Shown here one piece after another: positions 19,945-29,900 of a stretch of DNA of 64,000 bases (position 1 is its first letter; the number at the start of each line of letters is the position of its first letter). Source of the stretch: Kaistella pullorum. GTDB lineage: Bacteria > Bacteroidota > Bacteroidia > Flavobacteriales > Weeksellaceae. The notes beneath the pieces were generated by a model. That model saw nothing but the letters and a program-made list of their open reading frames with translations, had not been told where the DNA came from and made no database searches. The stretch covers positions 180,374-244,373 of the forward strand of contig NZ_JACSPS010000001.1 in the NCBI RefSeq assembly GCF_014837035.1, read 5' to 3'. The translations under genes and the position numbers were made by a program.

Positions 19945-21254
19945 TACAATTTATTGTCTGCGTGCGCTAAAATGCCTTTTACGTCGTATACCACAGAACT
20001 ACCTTTAAGGTTAAGGCTAAGGTCCAGGTTAAGAAACTCTTTATGAGCAACCCCAAGAACAACCGCATCAAATTTTTCTGATTCACTAATTCTTGAACTG
20101 CAAATAATACCATATTCATGAAGGACCTCCACCGGGCTCGCCCACGGGTCATAAACTTTAACCGTAACTGAATAATCCTTTAAAGCCCTGATCACATCCA
20201 CAATCTTTGTATTTCTTACGTCCGGGCAGTTTTCCTTAAAGGTAATACCAAGCATTAGAATTTCGGCACCGTTAACCTTAATTCCTTTCTTGATCATGGT
20301 CTTGATGATCTGCGAAGCCACATACTCGCCCATCGAATCATTCAGTCTTCTTCCGGCCAGAATAATTTCGGGATGATATCCGTATTCCTGCGCCTTCTGC
20401 GCGAGATAATAAGGATCAACACCTATACAGTGACCCCCAACCAGACCTGGTTTAAACGGCAGGAAGTTCCATTTCGTGCCTGCGGCCTCAAGAACGGCGT
20501 GGGTATCGATGTCCATGAGGTTGAAGATCTTCGCCAGTTCGTTCACAAACGCGATGTTGATATCGCGCTGCGAGTTTTCAATGACCTTCGCCGCTTCCGC
20601 GACTTTTATGGTGGGTGCCAAATGGGTTCCGGCCGTAATGACGGCTGCGTACAGGTCATTGACAATTTTGCCCGTTTCAGAAGTTGAGCCGGAAGTAACT
20701 TTCAGGATCTTCTCTACCGTATGTTCCTTGTCACCCGGATTAATCCGCTCCGGCGAGTAGCCCGCAAAGAAATCTACATTGTATTTCAGACCGGAAGTTT
20801 GCTCCACCACCGGAATACAGTCTTCTTCCGTCGCACCCGGATACACGGTGGATTCGTAAATGACGATATCGCCTTTCTTCAGTACCTTACCCACCGTTTC
20901 ACTGGCCTTGATCAAAGGCGTCAATACAGGACGGTTATTCTTGTCCACCGGCGTAGGTACGGTGATGATGTAGATATTGGCATCGGTGATGTCCTCCAAT
21001 TGGTCAGAACAATACAAACCTACGGTTTGAGATGGGTTCGCGTCGCCCGCAGCGACACATAAAGGGTTTTGCTGAACCAGTGCAGACTGCAGCAGTGCGT
21101 CCGATACCTCGAGCGTATCATCGTGGCCCGCATTGAGTTCCGCAACTCTTTTGGTATTGATATCGAAACCCACAACCGGAAATTGGGTGGCGAAAAGTCT
21201 TGCGAGTGGAAGGCCTACATAGCCGAGACCGATGATTGCTATTTTATGATTCAT
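19944..21254 (-). CDS. UDP-N-acetyl-hexosamine 6-dehydrogenase (WbpA/TviB type)
   Basis: A nucleotide-sugar dehydrogenase of 436 residues when started at ATG 21,254 ([18 protein letters not shown]). An upstream in-frame extension would add 35 residues encoded by a hexamer repeat (a Gln-Pro run) and a dispersed repeat, so I reject it. The NAD loop is at residues 5-20, [10 protein letters not shown] near 132, and the catalytic cysteine in [13 protein letters not shown] near 270. This last motif with the following KAQEYGY favours UDP-GlcNAc/UDP-GalNAc dehydrogenases (Vi antigen TviB, WbpO). Together with the adjacent epimerase it should supply a HexNAc uronate. Near its C-terminus a 6-bp-period stretch encodes LNLDLSLNL. 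Confidence 0.83.
   Translation of the reverse strand: MNHKIAIIGLGYVGLPLARLFATQFPVVGFDINTKRVAELNAGHDDTLEVSDALLQSALVQQNPLCVAAGDANPSQTVGLYCSDQLEDITDANIYIITVPTPVDKNNRPVLTPLIKASETVGKVLKKGDIVIYESTVYPGATEEDCIPVVEQTSGLKYNVDFFAGYSPERINPGDKEHTVEKILKVTSGSTSETGKIVNDLYAAVITAGTHLAPTIKVAEAAKVIENSQRDINIAFVNELAKIFNLMDIDTHAVLEAAGTKWNFLPFKPGLVGGHCIGVDPYYLAQKAQEYGYHPEIILAGRRLNDSMGEYVASQIIKTMIKKGIKVNGAEILMLGITFKENCPDVRNTKIVDVIRALKDYSVTVKVYDPWASPVEVLHEYGIICSSRISESEKFDAVVLGVAHKEFLNLDLSLNLKGSSVVYDVKGILAHADNKL
19993..20033. repeat. hexamer-period array inside coding sequence
   Basis: Units AAGGTT, AAGGCT, AAGGTC and CAGGTT follow each other at exactly 6 bp inside the 3' end of the UDP-HexNAc dehydrogenase gene. On the coding strand this gives the alternating Leu/Asn/Asp/Ser peptide LNLDLSLNL. 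The words resemble those of the hexamer array at the wecB stop (CTTAAC, in the opposite orientation). Confidence 0.5.
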
Positions 21255-21256
21255 GT

Positions 21257-21292
21257 GTTGAGGTTGAGGTTGAGGTTGAGGTTGAGGATGAG
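21257..21292. repeat. hexamer tandem array abutting the UDP-HexNAc dehydrogenase start
   Basis: Five copies of GTTGAG and one GATGAG follow each other at 6 bp, ending two bases from the ATG at 21,254. If translated in the frame of the gene it gives a Pro-Gln run, which has no counterpart in the family, so it is treated as 5' untranslated sequence. Confidence 0.75.
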
Positions 21293-21345
21293 ACTTTTGC
21301 TTCGCAAAAGAGATTCCTTTCTTCGCTCGGAATGACATTGTGTTT
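21293..21345. repeat. dispersed intergenic repeat with CTTTTGCTTCGCAAAAG palindrome
   Basis: CTTTTGCTTCGCAAAAG is a stem with a 3-base loop, followed by GAGATTCCTTTCTTCGCTCG and GAATGACA. The GAGAT(T/C)CCT...TTCGnnnGGATGACA pattern recurs at about 26,023-26,049 and 26,182-26,208, so this is an isolated copy of the family filling 25,740-26,580. Confidence 0.6.
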
Positions 21346-21367
21346 CTAAATATAAACATATACTTTA

Positions 21368-22339
21368 TTAGCGCTCCAGGTGTTTCCAGTACCAGTCCAC
21401 CGCTTCTTTCAGCCCGGCTGCAAACTGATGACTGGGTTTGTATCCCAAAAGTGTTTTGGCCTTATCGATGCTCGCCTTGGAATGGGGTACATCTCCTGCC
21501 CGTACAGGGCCATGCAGTATCTCAACTTCATTTATTTCGGCATCATACGCAGAAAGATATTCTTTCAGCAGCTGTGCCATATCTTTGATCGTCGTACGGT
21601 CGCCCACCGCGGTATTATAGACCGTATTGACGGCCTCCGGATTATCGGTCAGCATGGCGAGTTCATTCATCTGGATCACATTGTCGATATACGTAAAATC
21701 CCGTGAATAGTCGCCCTCCCCATTGATGGTAGGCGATTCGAGGTTCATCAGCTGGATAACAAATTTCGGAATTACCGCCGCATACGCGCCTTTAGGGTCC
21801 TGGCGCCGGCCAAATACATTGAAATACCGCAGACCGATGCACTCCATACCGTAAGTTTTCGCAAAGACATCGGCGTACAGTTCATTTACATATTTAGTTA
21901 TCGCGTACGGCGACAGTGGCTTTCCGATCACCTCTTCCACTTTGGGAAGGCTCTTTGAATCGCCGTAGGTACTTGAACTGGCCGCATAGACAAAGCGCTC
22001 TACCTTGGCATCACGCGCTGCCACCAGCATATTGAGAAATCCGCCTACGTTCACATCGTTACTGGTGATGGGGTCATTAATCGACCTTGGAACTGACCCT
22101 AATGCAGCTTGATGAAGTACTGCATCCTGCCCTTCGCAGGCCGTGCGGCACATCTCAGTATCCCGGATATCCCCTTCAAGCAGACGGAAATTGGGATGAT
22201 CCAGTAAATGCTCGATATTGTGCCGGTGCCCGGTCGCAAAATTATCAAGACAGGTCACTTTATAGTCTTTGCTGATAAAATGGTCACATAAATTTGAGCC
22301 GATAAAGCCGGCTCCACCTGTAATTAAAACGTTTTTCAT
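21368..22339 (-). CDS. NAD-dependent UDP-sugar 4-epimerase (UDP-GlcNAc 4-epimerase, WbpP-like)
   Basis: 323 residues of the extended short-chain dehydrogenase family. The dinucleotide motif is [15 protein letters not shown] (about 4-18), DNFATGH follows the second strand, and the catalytic triad is Ser-Ser-Thr near 123 with YAITK (about 148-152). ALGSVPRSI and [13 protein letters not shown] are typical of GlcNAc/GalNAc 4-epimerases such as WbpP and TviC. It would interconvert UDP-GlcNAc and UDP-GalNAc, or the uronate forms made by the dehydrogenase next to it. It overlaps the autokinase gene by 4 bp. Confidence 0.82.
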   Translation of the reverse strand: MKNVLITGGAGFIGSNLCDHFISKDYKVTCLDNFATGHRHNIEHLLDHPNFRLLEGDIRDTEMCRTACEGQDAVLHQAALGSVPRSINDPITSNDVNVGGFLNMLVAARDAKVERFVYAASSSTYGDSKSLPKVEEVIGKPLSPYAITKYVNELYADVFAKTYGMECIGLRYFNVFGRRQDPKGAYAAVIPKFVIQLMNLESPTINGEGDYSRDFTYIDNVIQMNELAMLTDNPEAVNTVYNTAVGDRTTIKDMAQLLKEYLSAYDAEINEVEILHGPVRAGDVPHSKASIDKAKTLLGYKPSHQFAAGLKEAVDWYWKHLER

Positions 22340-24675
22340 CGTCCAAAAATTTCATACCACTTCTTCTTCCTCTCCTCCGTATAATACCCGTAGCCATACT
22401 TATTGCCGTAACTCAGATGCATATTGCGGACGTCGTTGAGCACGATGGCAAATTTACCCTTGGCATTTTCATGCATCAGTTGTCGCGCAAATTCGAACAT
22501 TTCCTTGTCGGTATGTTCGGCGCGCATCACGTAAAGTAGGAGATCCATATAACCGAGCAGATTGAAGGTATCGCTCACCATCAGCATCGGCGCCGAGTCG
22601 ATCACAATATAATCGTAATACGGTTTCTGTTCATCGAGCATGGTTTTGAACTTCTTACTCGCCAGCAGTTCAGTAGGGTTCGGTGCAATGCTGCCACTCG
22701 GGATCACGTCAAGGTTACTGTGCAGTTCGGAGGTCTCTATGATCGTTGAAGTCTGCATGTCAGGTGAGGCCAGATAATCGGACAGACCGCGAGGTGACAC
22801 TTTCATAAAGCGCTTGAACTGCGGATTCCGGATATCCGCACCGATAAGGAGTACTTTACGGTTCTGGGCAAGGGTAAGTGCCGTATTAAAGCTGACCGTG
22901 GTCTTACCTTCACCTTTTACCGAAGAGGAGATCAGAATGACTGAGGCTTTTCCTTCCGGCGCTTCCTTGAGTACGAAATTCATATTCGTCAGCATAATCC
23001 TGAAAGATTCGGCAAAAGAGGAGAAGTCATTTCTCTTCACCAGCGCTGTTTCGTCACCTGCATTCGGTATCTCACCCACCACCGCTACTTCCGGCAGGGC
23101 CTCGCGGATCTGTCGGCGGCTGTGTACGTACGTATCAAGCGCAAAACGCGTGTATAAAAATGCCCCCGGCAACAGGAGTCCTAAGAGTGCTGCCGCGAGG
23201 TACACAATATTTTTCTTGGGTGCTACAGGCGCGGCCATCGTATAGGCAGGGTTCACGATCTTGGCTTTTGGTGTATTCACTGAAAGCGCAATTGAAGTCT
23301 CTTCTCTCTTCTGAAGTAAATAGAGGAATAGCGATTCTTTCAGGTTCTGCTGTCTTTCGATGCTGCGGAAAACCCTTTCCTGCTGCGGAAACTTGCTCAG
23401 GCTCGACCCCGATTTATTGATTTCGTTCTGTATCTGGCCCATCGCGATCTGCAATGTTGAACGCGATTTGCGCAGATTGTCGCGGATGAGTTCGCGCATT
23501 GAAGCGATATCGCGGTTGAACTGCTGCACCGCCGGGTTCGAAGGTGTGGCCTGCTTCAGCGTACGGTTGCGCGTGAGGACAAGCTGGTTGTATTCCTGAA
23601 TCACGGTTTCGAGACCTGCCGGCATGCCGACATTGGTTGGCAAGAGCTGGTCGTTCGCTGAGGTATTCGCAATACGCAGCACCGAATCGACCATCTCGAG
23701 CTGGGTGCCGATGTCCATCATTTTCTTGGTATTCTCACTCGCATTCTCAAGATTAAGCTGCGCCTGCGTCTGCAGGTCCGAGATTTTGTTGGCTTCCTTG
23801 AAATTTTCTTTCTGAGACTCAATGCCACCCAGTTCTTTCGTTATCAGGTCCAGTCTTTCGTCGATAAAATCAGCCGTGCTTTTGGCCTCGGCATTCTTGT
23901 CGTTAATAGCGTCCGCATTATACTGGCGGATGAGTTCATTCAGGATGTCCTCCGAACGCACCGGATCGGTCCCGACGCGGCTGAGCTCCATGATGCTCGA
24001 TTTTTTCTGCGGGATCACCACACTGATCGACGCTTCCAGCTGGTCCGCCACAATCCTTGGATTGACGATCCTTAAGGTCAGCGTCTTGTCGAAGATGACT
24101 CCATTTTTCCGTTGCAGGACAAAACTGCCGTAGTCGGTAACCACAGGCACCCCAAATGTACCCGAAATTTCTTTCGAATCATTTTTGAGCTTAAAATTGT
24201 TGGCCCCGATCGGTGAAATGGTATACGTGACCGAATTGAACGAACGCGGCTTTTTTAAGCTGAGCAGACTTCCGGTAAACGGACTGTTTTCATAGAGTTC
24301 AACCTGTTTGACGTTCCCTTCATTGATCACTTTGACCTCGAGGTTAAGACTCTTCACGACGTTGTAAAGCAATGGCTTCGACCGTACGACGGAAATCTCA
24401 TTGTCCACTTCATTAGACATCAGTCCGGACGGCAGCGCCATGTTCTGAAAATCCTGCAGGCCCATGATCTCTCCGCTTTTGGCCGCGGCACTCTTCACAT
24501 AGAGTGAAGCTTTGCTCATATACTGTGGCGTGGCGTAACGCAGATATAAATAGGCGCATGTAAGTCCGAGGAGCAGTCCGCCCACAAAAAGGGGCCAGTA
24601 CCGCAGATACCGCTGCACCTGTCTTTTGATTTGGGCACCGTCTCGCTGCTCTGTTGCAATCTCTGTAAATTCCAT
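22336..24675 (-). CDS. polysaccharide co-polymerase / BY-kinase (Wzc-like)
   Basis: 779 residues. A Wzz domain is bounded by two membrane segments (about 30-50 and 493-512), with a long coiled-coil periplasmic region (about 265-480) between them. The cytoplasmic BY-kinase domain has Walker A SSSVKGEGKTT (about 578-590), Walker A' LLIGADIRNPQF and Walker B YDYIVIDSAP (about 688). The C-terminus ends in a tyrosine-rich cluster (YGNKYGYGYYTEE), the usual autophosphorylation site. It controls chain length and export together with the Wza-like protein encoded 3 bp upstream. It is complete and of normal length. Confidence 0.9.
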   Translation of the reverse strand: MEFTEIATEQRDGAQIKRQVQRYLRYWPLFVGGLLLGLTCAYLYLRYATPQYMSKASLYVKSAAAKSGEIMGLQDFQNMALPSGLMSNEVDNEISVVRSKPLLYNVVKSLNLEVKVINEGNVKQVELYENSPFTGSLLSLKKPRSFNSVTYTISPIGANNFKLKNDSKEISGTFGVPVVTDYGSFVLQRKNGVIFDKTLTLRIVNPRIVADQLEASISVVIPQKKSSIMELSRVGTDPVRSEDILNELIRQYNADAINDKNAEAKSTADFIDERLDLITKELGGIESQKENFKEANKISDLQTQAQLNLENASENTKKMMDIGTQLEMVDSVLRIANTSANDQLLPTNVGMPAGLETVIQEYNQLVLTRNRTLKQATPSNPAVQQFNRDIASMRELIRDNLRKSRSTLQIAMGQIQNEINKSGSSLSKFPQQERVFRSIERQQNLKESLFLYLLQKREETSIALSVNTPKAKIVNPAYTMAAPVAPKKNIVYLAAALLGLLLPGAFLYTRFALDTYVHSRRQIREALPEVAVVGEIPNAGDETALVKRNDFSSFAESFRIMLTNMNFVLKEAPEGKASVILISSSVKGEGKTTVSFNTALTLAQNRKVLLIGADIRNPQFKRFMKVSPRGLSDYLASPDMQTSTIIETSELHSNLDVIPSGSIAPNPTELLASKKFKTMLDEQKPYYDYIVIDSAPMLMVSDTFNLLGYMDLLLYVMRAEHTDKEMFEFARQLMHENAKGKFAIVLNDVRNMHLSYGNKYGYGYYTEERKKKWYEIFGR

Positions 24676-24678
24676 GAA

Positions 24679-25479
24679 TTATTTAAGTAGGGTAATCAAT
24701 ATTCCGGCAAGTCCCAATACCACACCGCCGATCTGGAAAGCCAGGTTACGGTTCGGATCTACATTGGCCGATTTTCTTTTAATAATATCCGGTTCTACAT
24801 ACAGCACATCATTTTGCTGCATGTAGTAATAAGGTGAGCCGGTGATATTCCGGTCTGTGAAATCGATAATGTGGGTTTGGTCGATACCGTTCTCGTTGCG
24901 CACAAGTTTTACGCGGGTCCTGTCGCCATAGTCGGTCATATCCCCTGCCATACCCAGCGCCTGCAGCAGGGTGATTTTATCAGAAGTACTGGTGTACCGG
25001 CCCGGTGCCTTCACCTCACCCAGGACGGTGATGTTAAAATTGAGCTGACGGATTGAAACCAGCGGATCCGACAGGTATTCAAGCAGTTTGCTTTCAAGGT
25101 CAGCGCGCAGCTGACCCATCGTCATGCCTTTGACGAAAATCTTCCCGAGCACCGGAAAAATGATATAGCCTTCATTATCGACAAGATAGCCTTGAGGCGA
25201 TGTCTGCGCCGCCTGCCCTGCCTGAACTTCGCCCGGGTTGGTGAGCTGGTTCATTGAGTGAAGATTGAATGGCCGCACCGCAAATTCATCATAGGCGGTC
25301 ACTTTGATATCGAGAAAGTCGCCGGGCTGCAGGTGAGTACCTTCGTAAATTGCCTGTTTTACCTCTGCTTCCGCCGCCGACCGGTCGGATTCCATATACA
25401 CCATGTTCTCTTTGGGTTTGCAGGCTGCAGTGGCCAGGAGCAGAAAGAGGACGTATATAATAAGAAAGAGTCTGTTCAT
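24679..25479 (-). CDS. polysaccharide export outer-membrane lipoprotein (Wza-like)
   Basis: 266 residues. The lipoprotein signal ends at Cys20 (LLLATAAC). A Poly_export domain follows (about 40-140; LQPGDFLDIKV, GYIIFPVLGKI), then a SLBB domain (about 147-230; FNITVLGEVKAPGRY, LLQALGMAGD). A C-terminal hydrophobic segment (about 246-265; FQIGGVVLGLAGILITLL) is seen in Bacteroidetes members. It forms the outer-membrane/periplasmic exit for capsule. As the first gene of the leftward operon it follows a -7 box (TACCTTTG) 22 bp before its ATG, so the whole locus is probably driven from here. Confidence 0.9.
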   Translation of the reverse strand: MNRLFLIIYVLFLLLATAACKPKENMVYMESDRSAAEAEVKQAIYEGTHLQPGDFLDIKVTAYDEFAVRPFNLHSMNQLTNPGEVQAGQAAQTSPQGYLVDNEGYIIFPVLGKIFVKGMTMGQLRADLESKLLEYLSDPLVSIRQLNFNITVLGEVKAPGRYTSTSDKITLLQALGMAGDMTDYGDRTRVKLVRNENGIDQTHIIDFTDRNITGSPYYYMQQNDVLYVEPDIIKRKSANVDPNRNLAFQIGGVVLGLAGILITLLK

Positions 25480-25501
25480 CGGGAGTAAAAATAAATTTTT
25501 G

Positions 25502-25509
25502 CAAAGGTA
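25502..25509 (-). promoter_or_regulatory. candidate -7 promoter box of the capsule operon
   Basis: On the minus strand this reads TACCTTTG, matching the Bacteroidetes TAnnTTTG -7 element. It lies 22 bp before the wza-like ATG. No clear -33 TTG was found. Confidence 0.5.
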
Positions 25510-25739
25510 ATCATTTTAGACCGTTTCTCATTTGTTTTGCGCGGATTGGACGGATTTTGAAGGGATGTTTAAACTGCTCAGGGTAACGGCATGCGCGGCC
25601 CTGACCGCATTCATACGCAGCATAAAAAACCGAACGAATGCCATGTTTAATAATTTAACACACTGAAAATCCATTGATCGGCAAATCCAGGCCGCACTCA
25701 AACTCTCCACCACTCGCGCCAAATGATCTCCCCCCCCTG

Positions 25740-26580
25740 ACAACCCCACGCTGTCATTGGCCTCGCCGAACCTTCGGTTTCAGAACGGAACGCTGTCATT
25801 CAGAACGGAGCAGCGCATTGTCATTCAGAATGGAGCGCAGCGGAGTGAAGAAACCAGCGAAGCGGTTCCACGGAGTCAATCTCTTTTTAGTCTTAGATTC
25901 AGGACGGGATTTTGTCATTCAGAACACAGCGTAGCGAAGTGAAGAAACCAACGAAGTGGTTCGACGAAGTCAATCTCACCGTTCGACTAGATTTATCTTT
26001 ACAATCCTATTTTACTCTCAGAAAGAGATCCCTCCTTCGTCCGGATGACAAGCGAACTTTTGTTAAATGTTAGATGCTTCCTGGTGGAACGGAGTTTTGT
26101 CATTCAGAACGAAGCGAAAGCGAAGTGAAGAATCTCAACGTTCAAGTAGGTTAATCTTTACGACTCTTTATTACTCTCAGAAAGAGTTACCTCCTTCGTC
26201 GGGATGACAACCCGCGCTGTCATTGGCCTCGCCGAACCTGCGGTTTCAGAACACAGACTGAAGGTCTGCGAACGAAGTTCAGCAGCATAATCGAATTAAA
26301 AACGTAAGTTTTTAATGAAGATTACGAACGAAGTTCTGAAGAAACCAGCGAAGCGGTTCGACGGAGTCAATCTCTTTTTAGTCGAGATGACAACCGCTGT
26401 CCAACCGCCGAGCTCTGTCACCGCGAATCAACCATTCAGGACGGGATTTTGTCATTCAGAACGCAGCGGAGCGAAGTGAAGAATCTCAGCGAAGTGAAGA
26501 ATCTCAGCGAAGCGGTTCGACGAAGTCAAACCCAGCGAAGTGAAAAAACAAACGACGCCGCTCGACGGTCGCGAAATCAA
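25740..26580. repeat. block of degenerate dispersed repeats (gene-free)
   Basis: The stretch between the capsule operon and the T9SS cargo operon is built of a few shuffled modules. Module A begins GTCATTCAGAACG and runs into GAAGTGAAGAA (about 25,795, 25,820, 25,915, 26,098, 26,450). Module B, CAGCGAAGCGGTTCGACG with a following AGTCAATCTC, occurs near 25,853, 25,948, 26,345 and 26,505. Module C (ACTCTCAGAAAGAG...TTCGTCnGGATGACA) occurs near 26,015 and 26,173. Module D, GCTGTCATTGGCCTCGCCGA, occurs near 25,751 and 26,217. A GAAGTGAAGAATCTCAGC unit is doubled in tandem near 26,475. Open frames here are made of repeat sequence and are not called. 25,510-25,740 shows nothing recognisable. Confidence 0.8.
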
Positions 26581-26589
26581 CTGTACTGA

Positions 26590-26619
26590 AAATAAAAAAA
26601 ACTCCGCTGACGCGGAGTT
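26590..26619 (-). terminator. rho-independent terminator after the T9SS cargo operon
   Basis: On the minus strand AACTCCGC, loop GTCA, GCGGAGTT is followed by a run of T (TTTTTTATTTT). It starts about 20 bp after the stop of the small PID-type gene. Confidence 0.85.
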
Positions 26620-26640
26620 TCAAGAGTACAGTTTTACAAC

Positions 26641-26898
26641 TTATTCTGCCTTGACCTGAGGCCGGCGTGCATACCACACCGCCATGCCAAGCGCAGCGAC
26701 TACCAGTAAAGGTAAGTAATCATCGATAGGCGCGGCCGCCGGATCATCTCCACCCAGATTTCCGTCACCGGGACTGTTGGCTACCTCGACACCTTTCTTA
26801 TATTCTCCTTCGGTGTCGTAGAATCTGGCATCAGACTGCGCATAGGCATTGGCCGACACCATTAAAAAACATAGTATAATCAGTAAGTTCTTCATCAC
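26641..26898 (-). CDS. small exported protein with PID-type C-terminal membrane signal
   Basis: 85 residues. A signal peptide (1-20, cleavage likely after AYA) is followed by an acidic linker with GDGNLGGDDPAAAP. A C-terminal signal then has PIDDYLP, a hydrophobic helix (LLVVAALGMAVWYA) and a basic tail (RRPQVKAE). This tripartite end resembles sorting signals (short motif, helix, basic cluster). Similar short flavobacterial proteins are, from memory, annotated as PID-CTERM and linked to an exosortase; I cannot verify that here. It starts 3 bp after the large T9SS cargo gene and precedes a terminator, so the two are cotranscribed. Function is unknown. Confidence 0.65.
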   Translation of the reverse strand: MMKNLLIILCFLMVSANAYAQSDARFYDTEGEYKKGVEVANSPGDGNLGGDDPAAAPIDDYLPLLVVAALGMAVWYARRPQVKAE

Positions 26899-26901
26899 CT
26901 T

Positions 26902-29900
26902 TTATTTAAGCATTAGTTTAGTTGTTTTAACGGTTCCGTTCGCAAGCTGCGCTTTTACAAGCACCACACCTTTGTACGCCACATTCAGCACGATTTCTTT
27001 CTGTGCTGCCGGTGCTTTTGCGATCATTCGGCCGCTCATATCATAGACATGGAGTGACGTGATGTTCTCTGATGACTTTGCATGAACATCTGAACCTGCA
27101 CTGTAAATCCTGATGTCAGACTTGACAGCGCTGTCAGTTGCTAATGCACCACCCGGCTTGAACTGCAGTACGAAACGGTTGGCCAGGGTTCCGGCATCTG
27201 CACTGAATGCATACGGCTGCTCCGAAATCAAAGTCGTGGTTCCGGTAAGCTGGTCTTTCAGCCAGATCTGCTGGCCGTTGGCAAATACTCCTTCGGACTT
27301 CAAAATGCCGATGGTGTAGTTTCCGGCTGCGCTGAGATCAGCCTTTAAGGCAAATGTATCATCTGAAGAGAAAGTCCCGTGTGCATCGATAACGAGTTTG
27401 GTACCGTTCACTTCTGAATAGAGCGCATCTGCATTGGTGCCGAACAAAGCCCCATCGAATCCCGCATCATAATCTGCTGTAGCTGCAGCATTGAAGCCGA
27501 TCAGCATCTGAGGTTTTGAGCCGGAAGGCACGGTAAGCTCCAGCCAGAATTTATCGGCGGTGGCTGCCTTGCTGAACACGCCATCCTCTGTTGTGCGTCG
27601 CATGCTGTTCTCGAAAACAAAAGGCGCTGTTGCCGTTCCGCGCTCGATAAAGAAGCCCTGACCCACCGGAATATAACCGTTGATTGCACCTGCCGGGACA
27701 GAACCGGTGTTCGGCGCGTACGTATTATAATTTCCTCCACCGTATGTATTATCAATCATTTCGGCTTCACTGTTCCAGATATAGATGGTTTTCTGAGTGT
27801 CCGGGTTGGCGGTTAGGAAATCATTGATTGAAATAGCAGAAGGGTACGGATTGCCCAGCAGCACATAGTCGCCCGTAATAATATCGATGTGATCTACGCT
27901 GATCGCACCCGTATTTGGCGTTGTACCTTCAAACTGTCCGTGGAAAACCTGAGGTGTCGTCGTGAAATCGTTCGGCGTACGGATCTGATAACCTGCGCCG
28001 GACTGGAATGTGGACGTCGGCGCAACGACTGCAAACACATTGTTGTTGTATGTAAAGAAACGGCCATCGACAGTTCCGGTAGCCGACTGGTTGGTTCCGT
28101 CTGCTTTTTTACCAAAGGAGAATTCCTTCAGCGTCTGCGCTGAACCGTCCATCGGGCTGCTCCAGTTCACATATGCCAGGCGTTTCACCGGTTTGGTGTC
28201 TTTTCTCACTTTGAATGAAGACCCTGCACCCGCCGTGAACGTACCGGTCTGCACAAAGTTGGCTCCGTCCGCCACCAGGATGTTTCCGTTGTTGGTGACG
28301 TTACCCACAGACACGTAGTTGTTTACGGTAAGGGTTTTTCCTGCGTTTATGGTTAACGATTGCGCTGTGATTGCAGCACCTTCATAATCGCCGTCGATAA
28401 TCGCCGGTGTTGTAGCATCCGGACCGGTGGTGTTGGACCATTCCGTGCCGTTCCAGGTAGGAGTCCCCTGTGTGGTGACTTCGATGGTATTGCTCGATGC
28501 AGATGTTACTGAACCCGAAACTGCCCGTACAACGTAGTAGTATGTTGACTCGGGGTTTAGACCTGTTACTTCGTAAGAAGTTACATTTCCTACGTTCGTT
28601 GCATTTAAAATATAGTTATTTGTCAGAATTGATTCCGAATTTCTTAAGTCAAAATCATCAAAATAGATCTTAACGCCATTATATAGCCTTAAATTAAGAG
28701 TAAGATTCGACCCGCTAGCAGTAAAAGTATGTTCAACATCAATCCAGGATCCCTTAGTGTTATAATATGCCGAGCTAGAAGGCAATTGAACCGTTGCTCC
28801 TGTAGTTGTCCACACTCTAAAGCCAGTTCCAGTAGAAGATGGGTCAATATAATAACTAAATTTCAGTTTGTATTCTTTACCATTTTCTACAGCAATATCT
28901 TGATTAAAATTTCTTGTGGCTGTAACAGTTGAATACAGTGATGCTGTACCGGTCTTTACTGGAGAGTTGGAAATTACTTGATTCATGCCTGGTTCAAATG
29001 TCCAAGGATCTAGAGTTGAATTTTCAAAACCGGGATTTACTACTAAATTAGGGGATATATTTTCTACTTTCTCATAAACATCCAATTCATAGCTTTCCGC
29101 TCCATTCACTGCGTTCCAGTTGGCCGTAAATCCAACTGGCGTCACATTTGTGGCAGCCGTAGCCGCAGGCGCGTTCAGCACGGTGGTGAAGGTTTGTTCA
29201 GCTCCGTAAACGTATTGGCCACTAGCGTCTTTCACATAAGATTTATAGTAGTACTGTGTGGCAGGCATCAGGGTGGTGAGCGCCAGATTGTAGGCTCCGG
29301 TGGCTACCGTACCGACTGCAGCAAAGGTGCCGCTGTTGAGTTCGGGTGTTGATGCGGTTCCGTACACGAAGCCTCTTTCAGTTAAAGCCGACGCCAAACA
29401 GCTTCCCAAAGACGTCACATTGCCGTTCAGTGTGGCACCGGTATCAGCCAGGGCCGATGCGGCCTGGGTGGTCACCACAGGATTTACAGTTGCATTTCCC
29501 GTCCCCGTAAGGGCGAGCGTAGGGCTGTTGCTGCCGGTACTGGATACGGTGATGGTCGCATTTTGCGCGCCCGCAGCATTCGGGGTAAAGGTTACATCAA
29601 ACATAGCCGTGTCGCCTGCCGCAATGTCGGTTGCCGTGAGGTTAGACATCACAAACTGCGTATTGTCGGAGGTGACCACCACATTGGAGGCTGCTCCCCC
29701 ACCGTTGTTGGTGATGGTATAAGTTACGGTATTTGCTACGGTTCCCGGACAGGAACTGCCTAGATTCAGTGGCGTTCCCGACAGAACGAGGTTAGGTGTA
29801 TTTGCTGTCACAGAACCCGACACGGTTACATTCACTGTGGTAGCACCGGTGCTTGCAAGGGAAATATTGCCGGAATAAGAAGTACTTGCGGGCAATCCTT

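Noticed and set aside
21255-21359. N-terminal 35-residue extension with a Gln-Pro run on the UDP-HexNAc dehydrogenase
   Set aside because: It is encoded by a hexamer array and part of a dispersed repeat; the family start is the ATG at 21,254.
25674-25942. Open frames of 60-86 codons in the repeat block
   Set aside because: They are made of dispersed repeat modules and overlap each other in different frames.
25740-26580. CRISPR array
   Set aside because: Repeats are of several kinds with irregular spacing and no unique spacers of constant length; no cas genes nearby.
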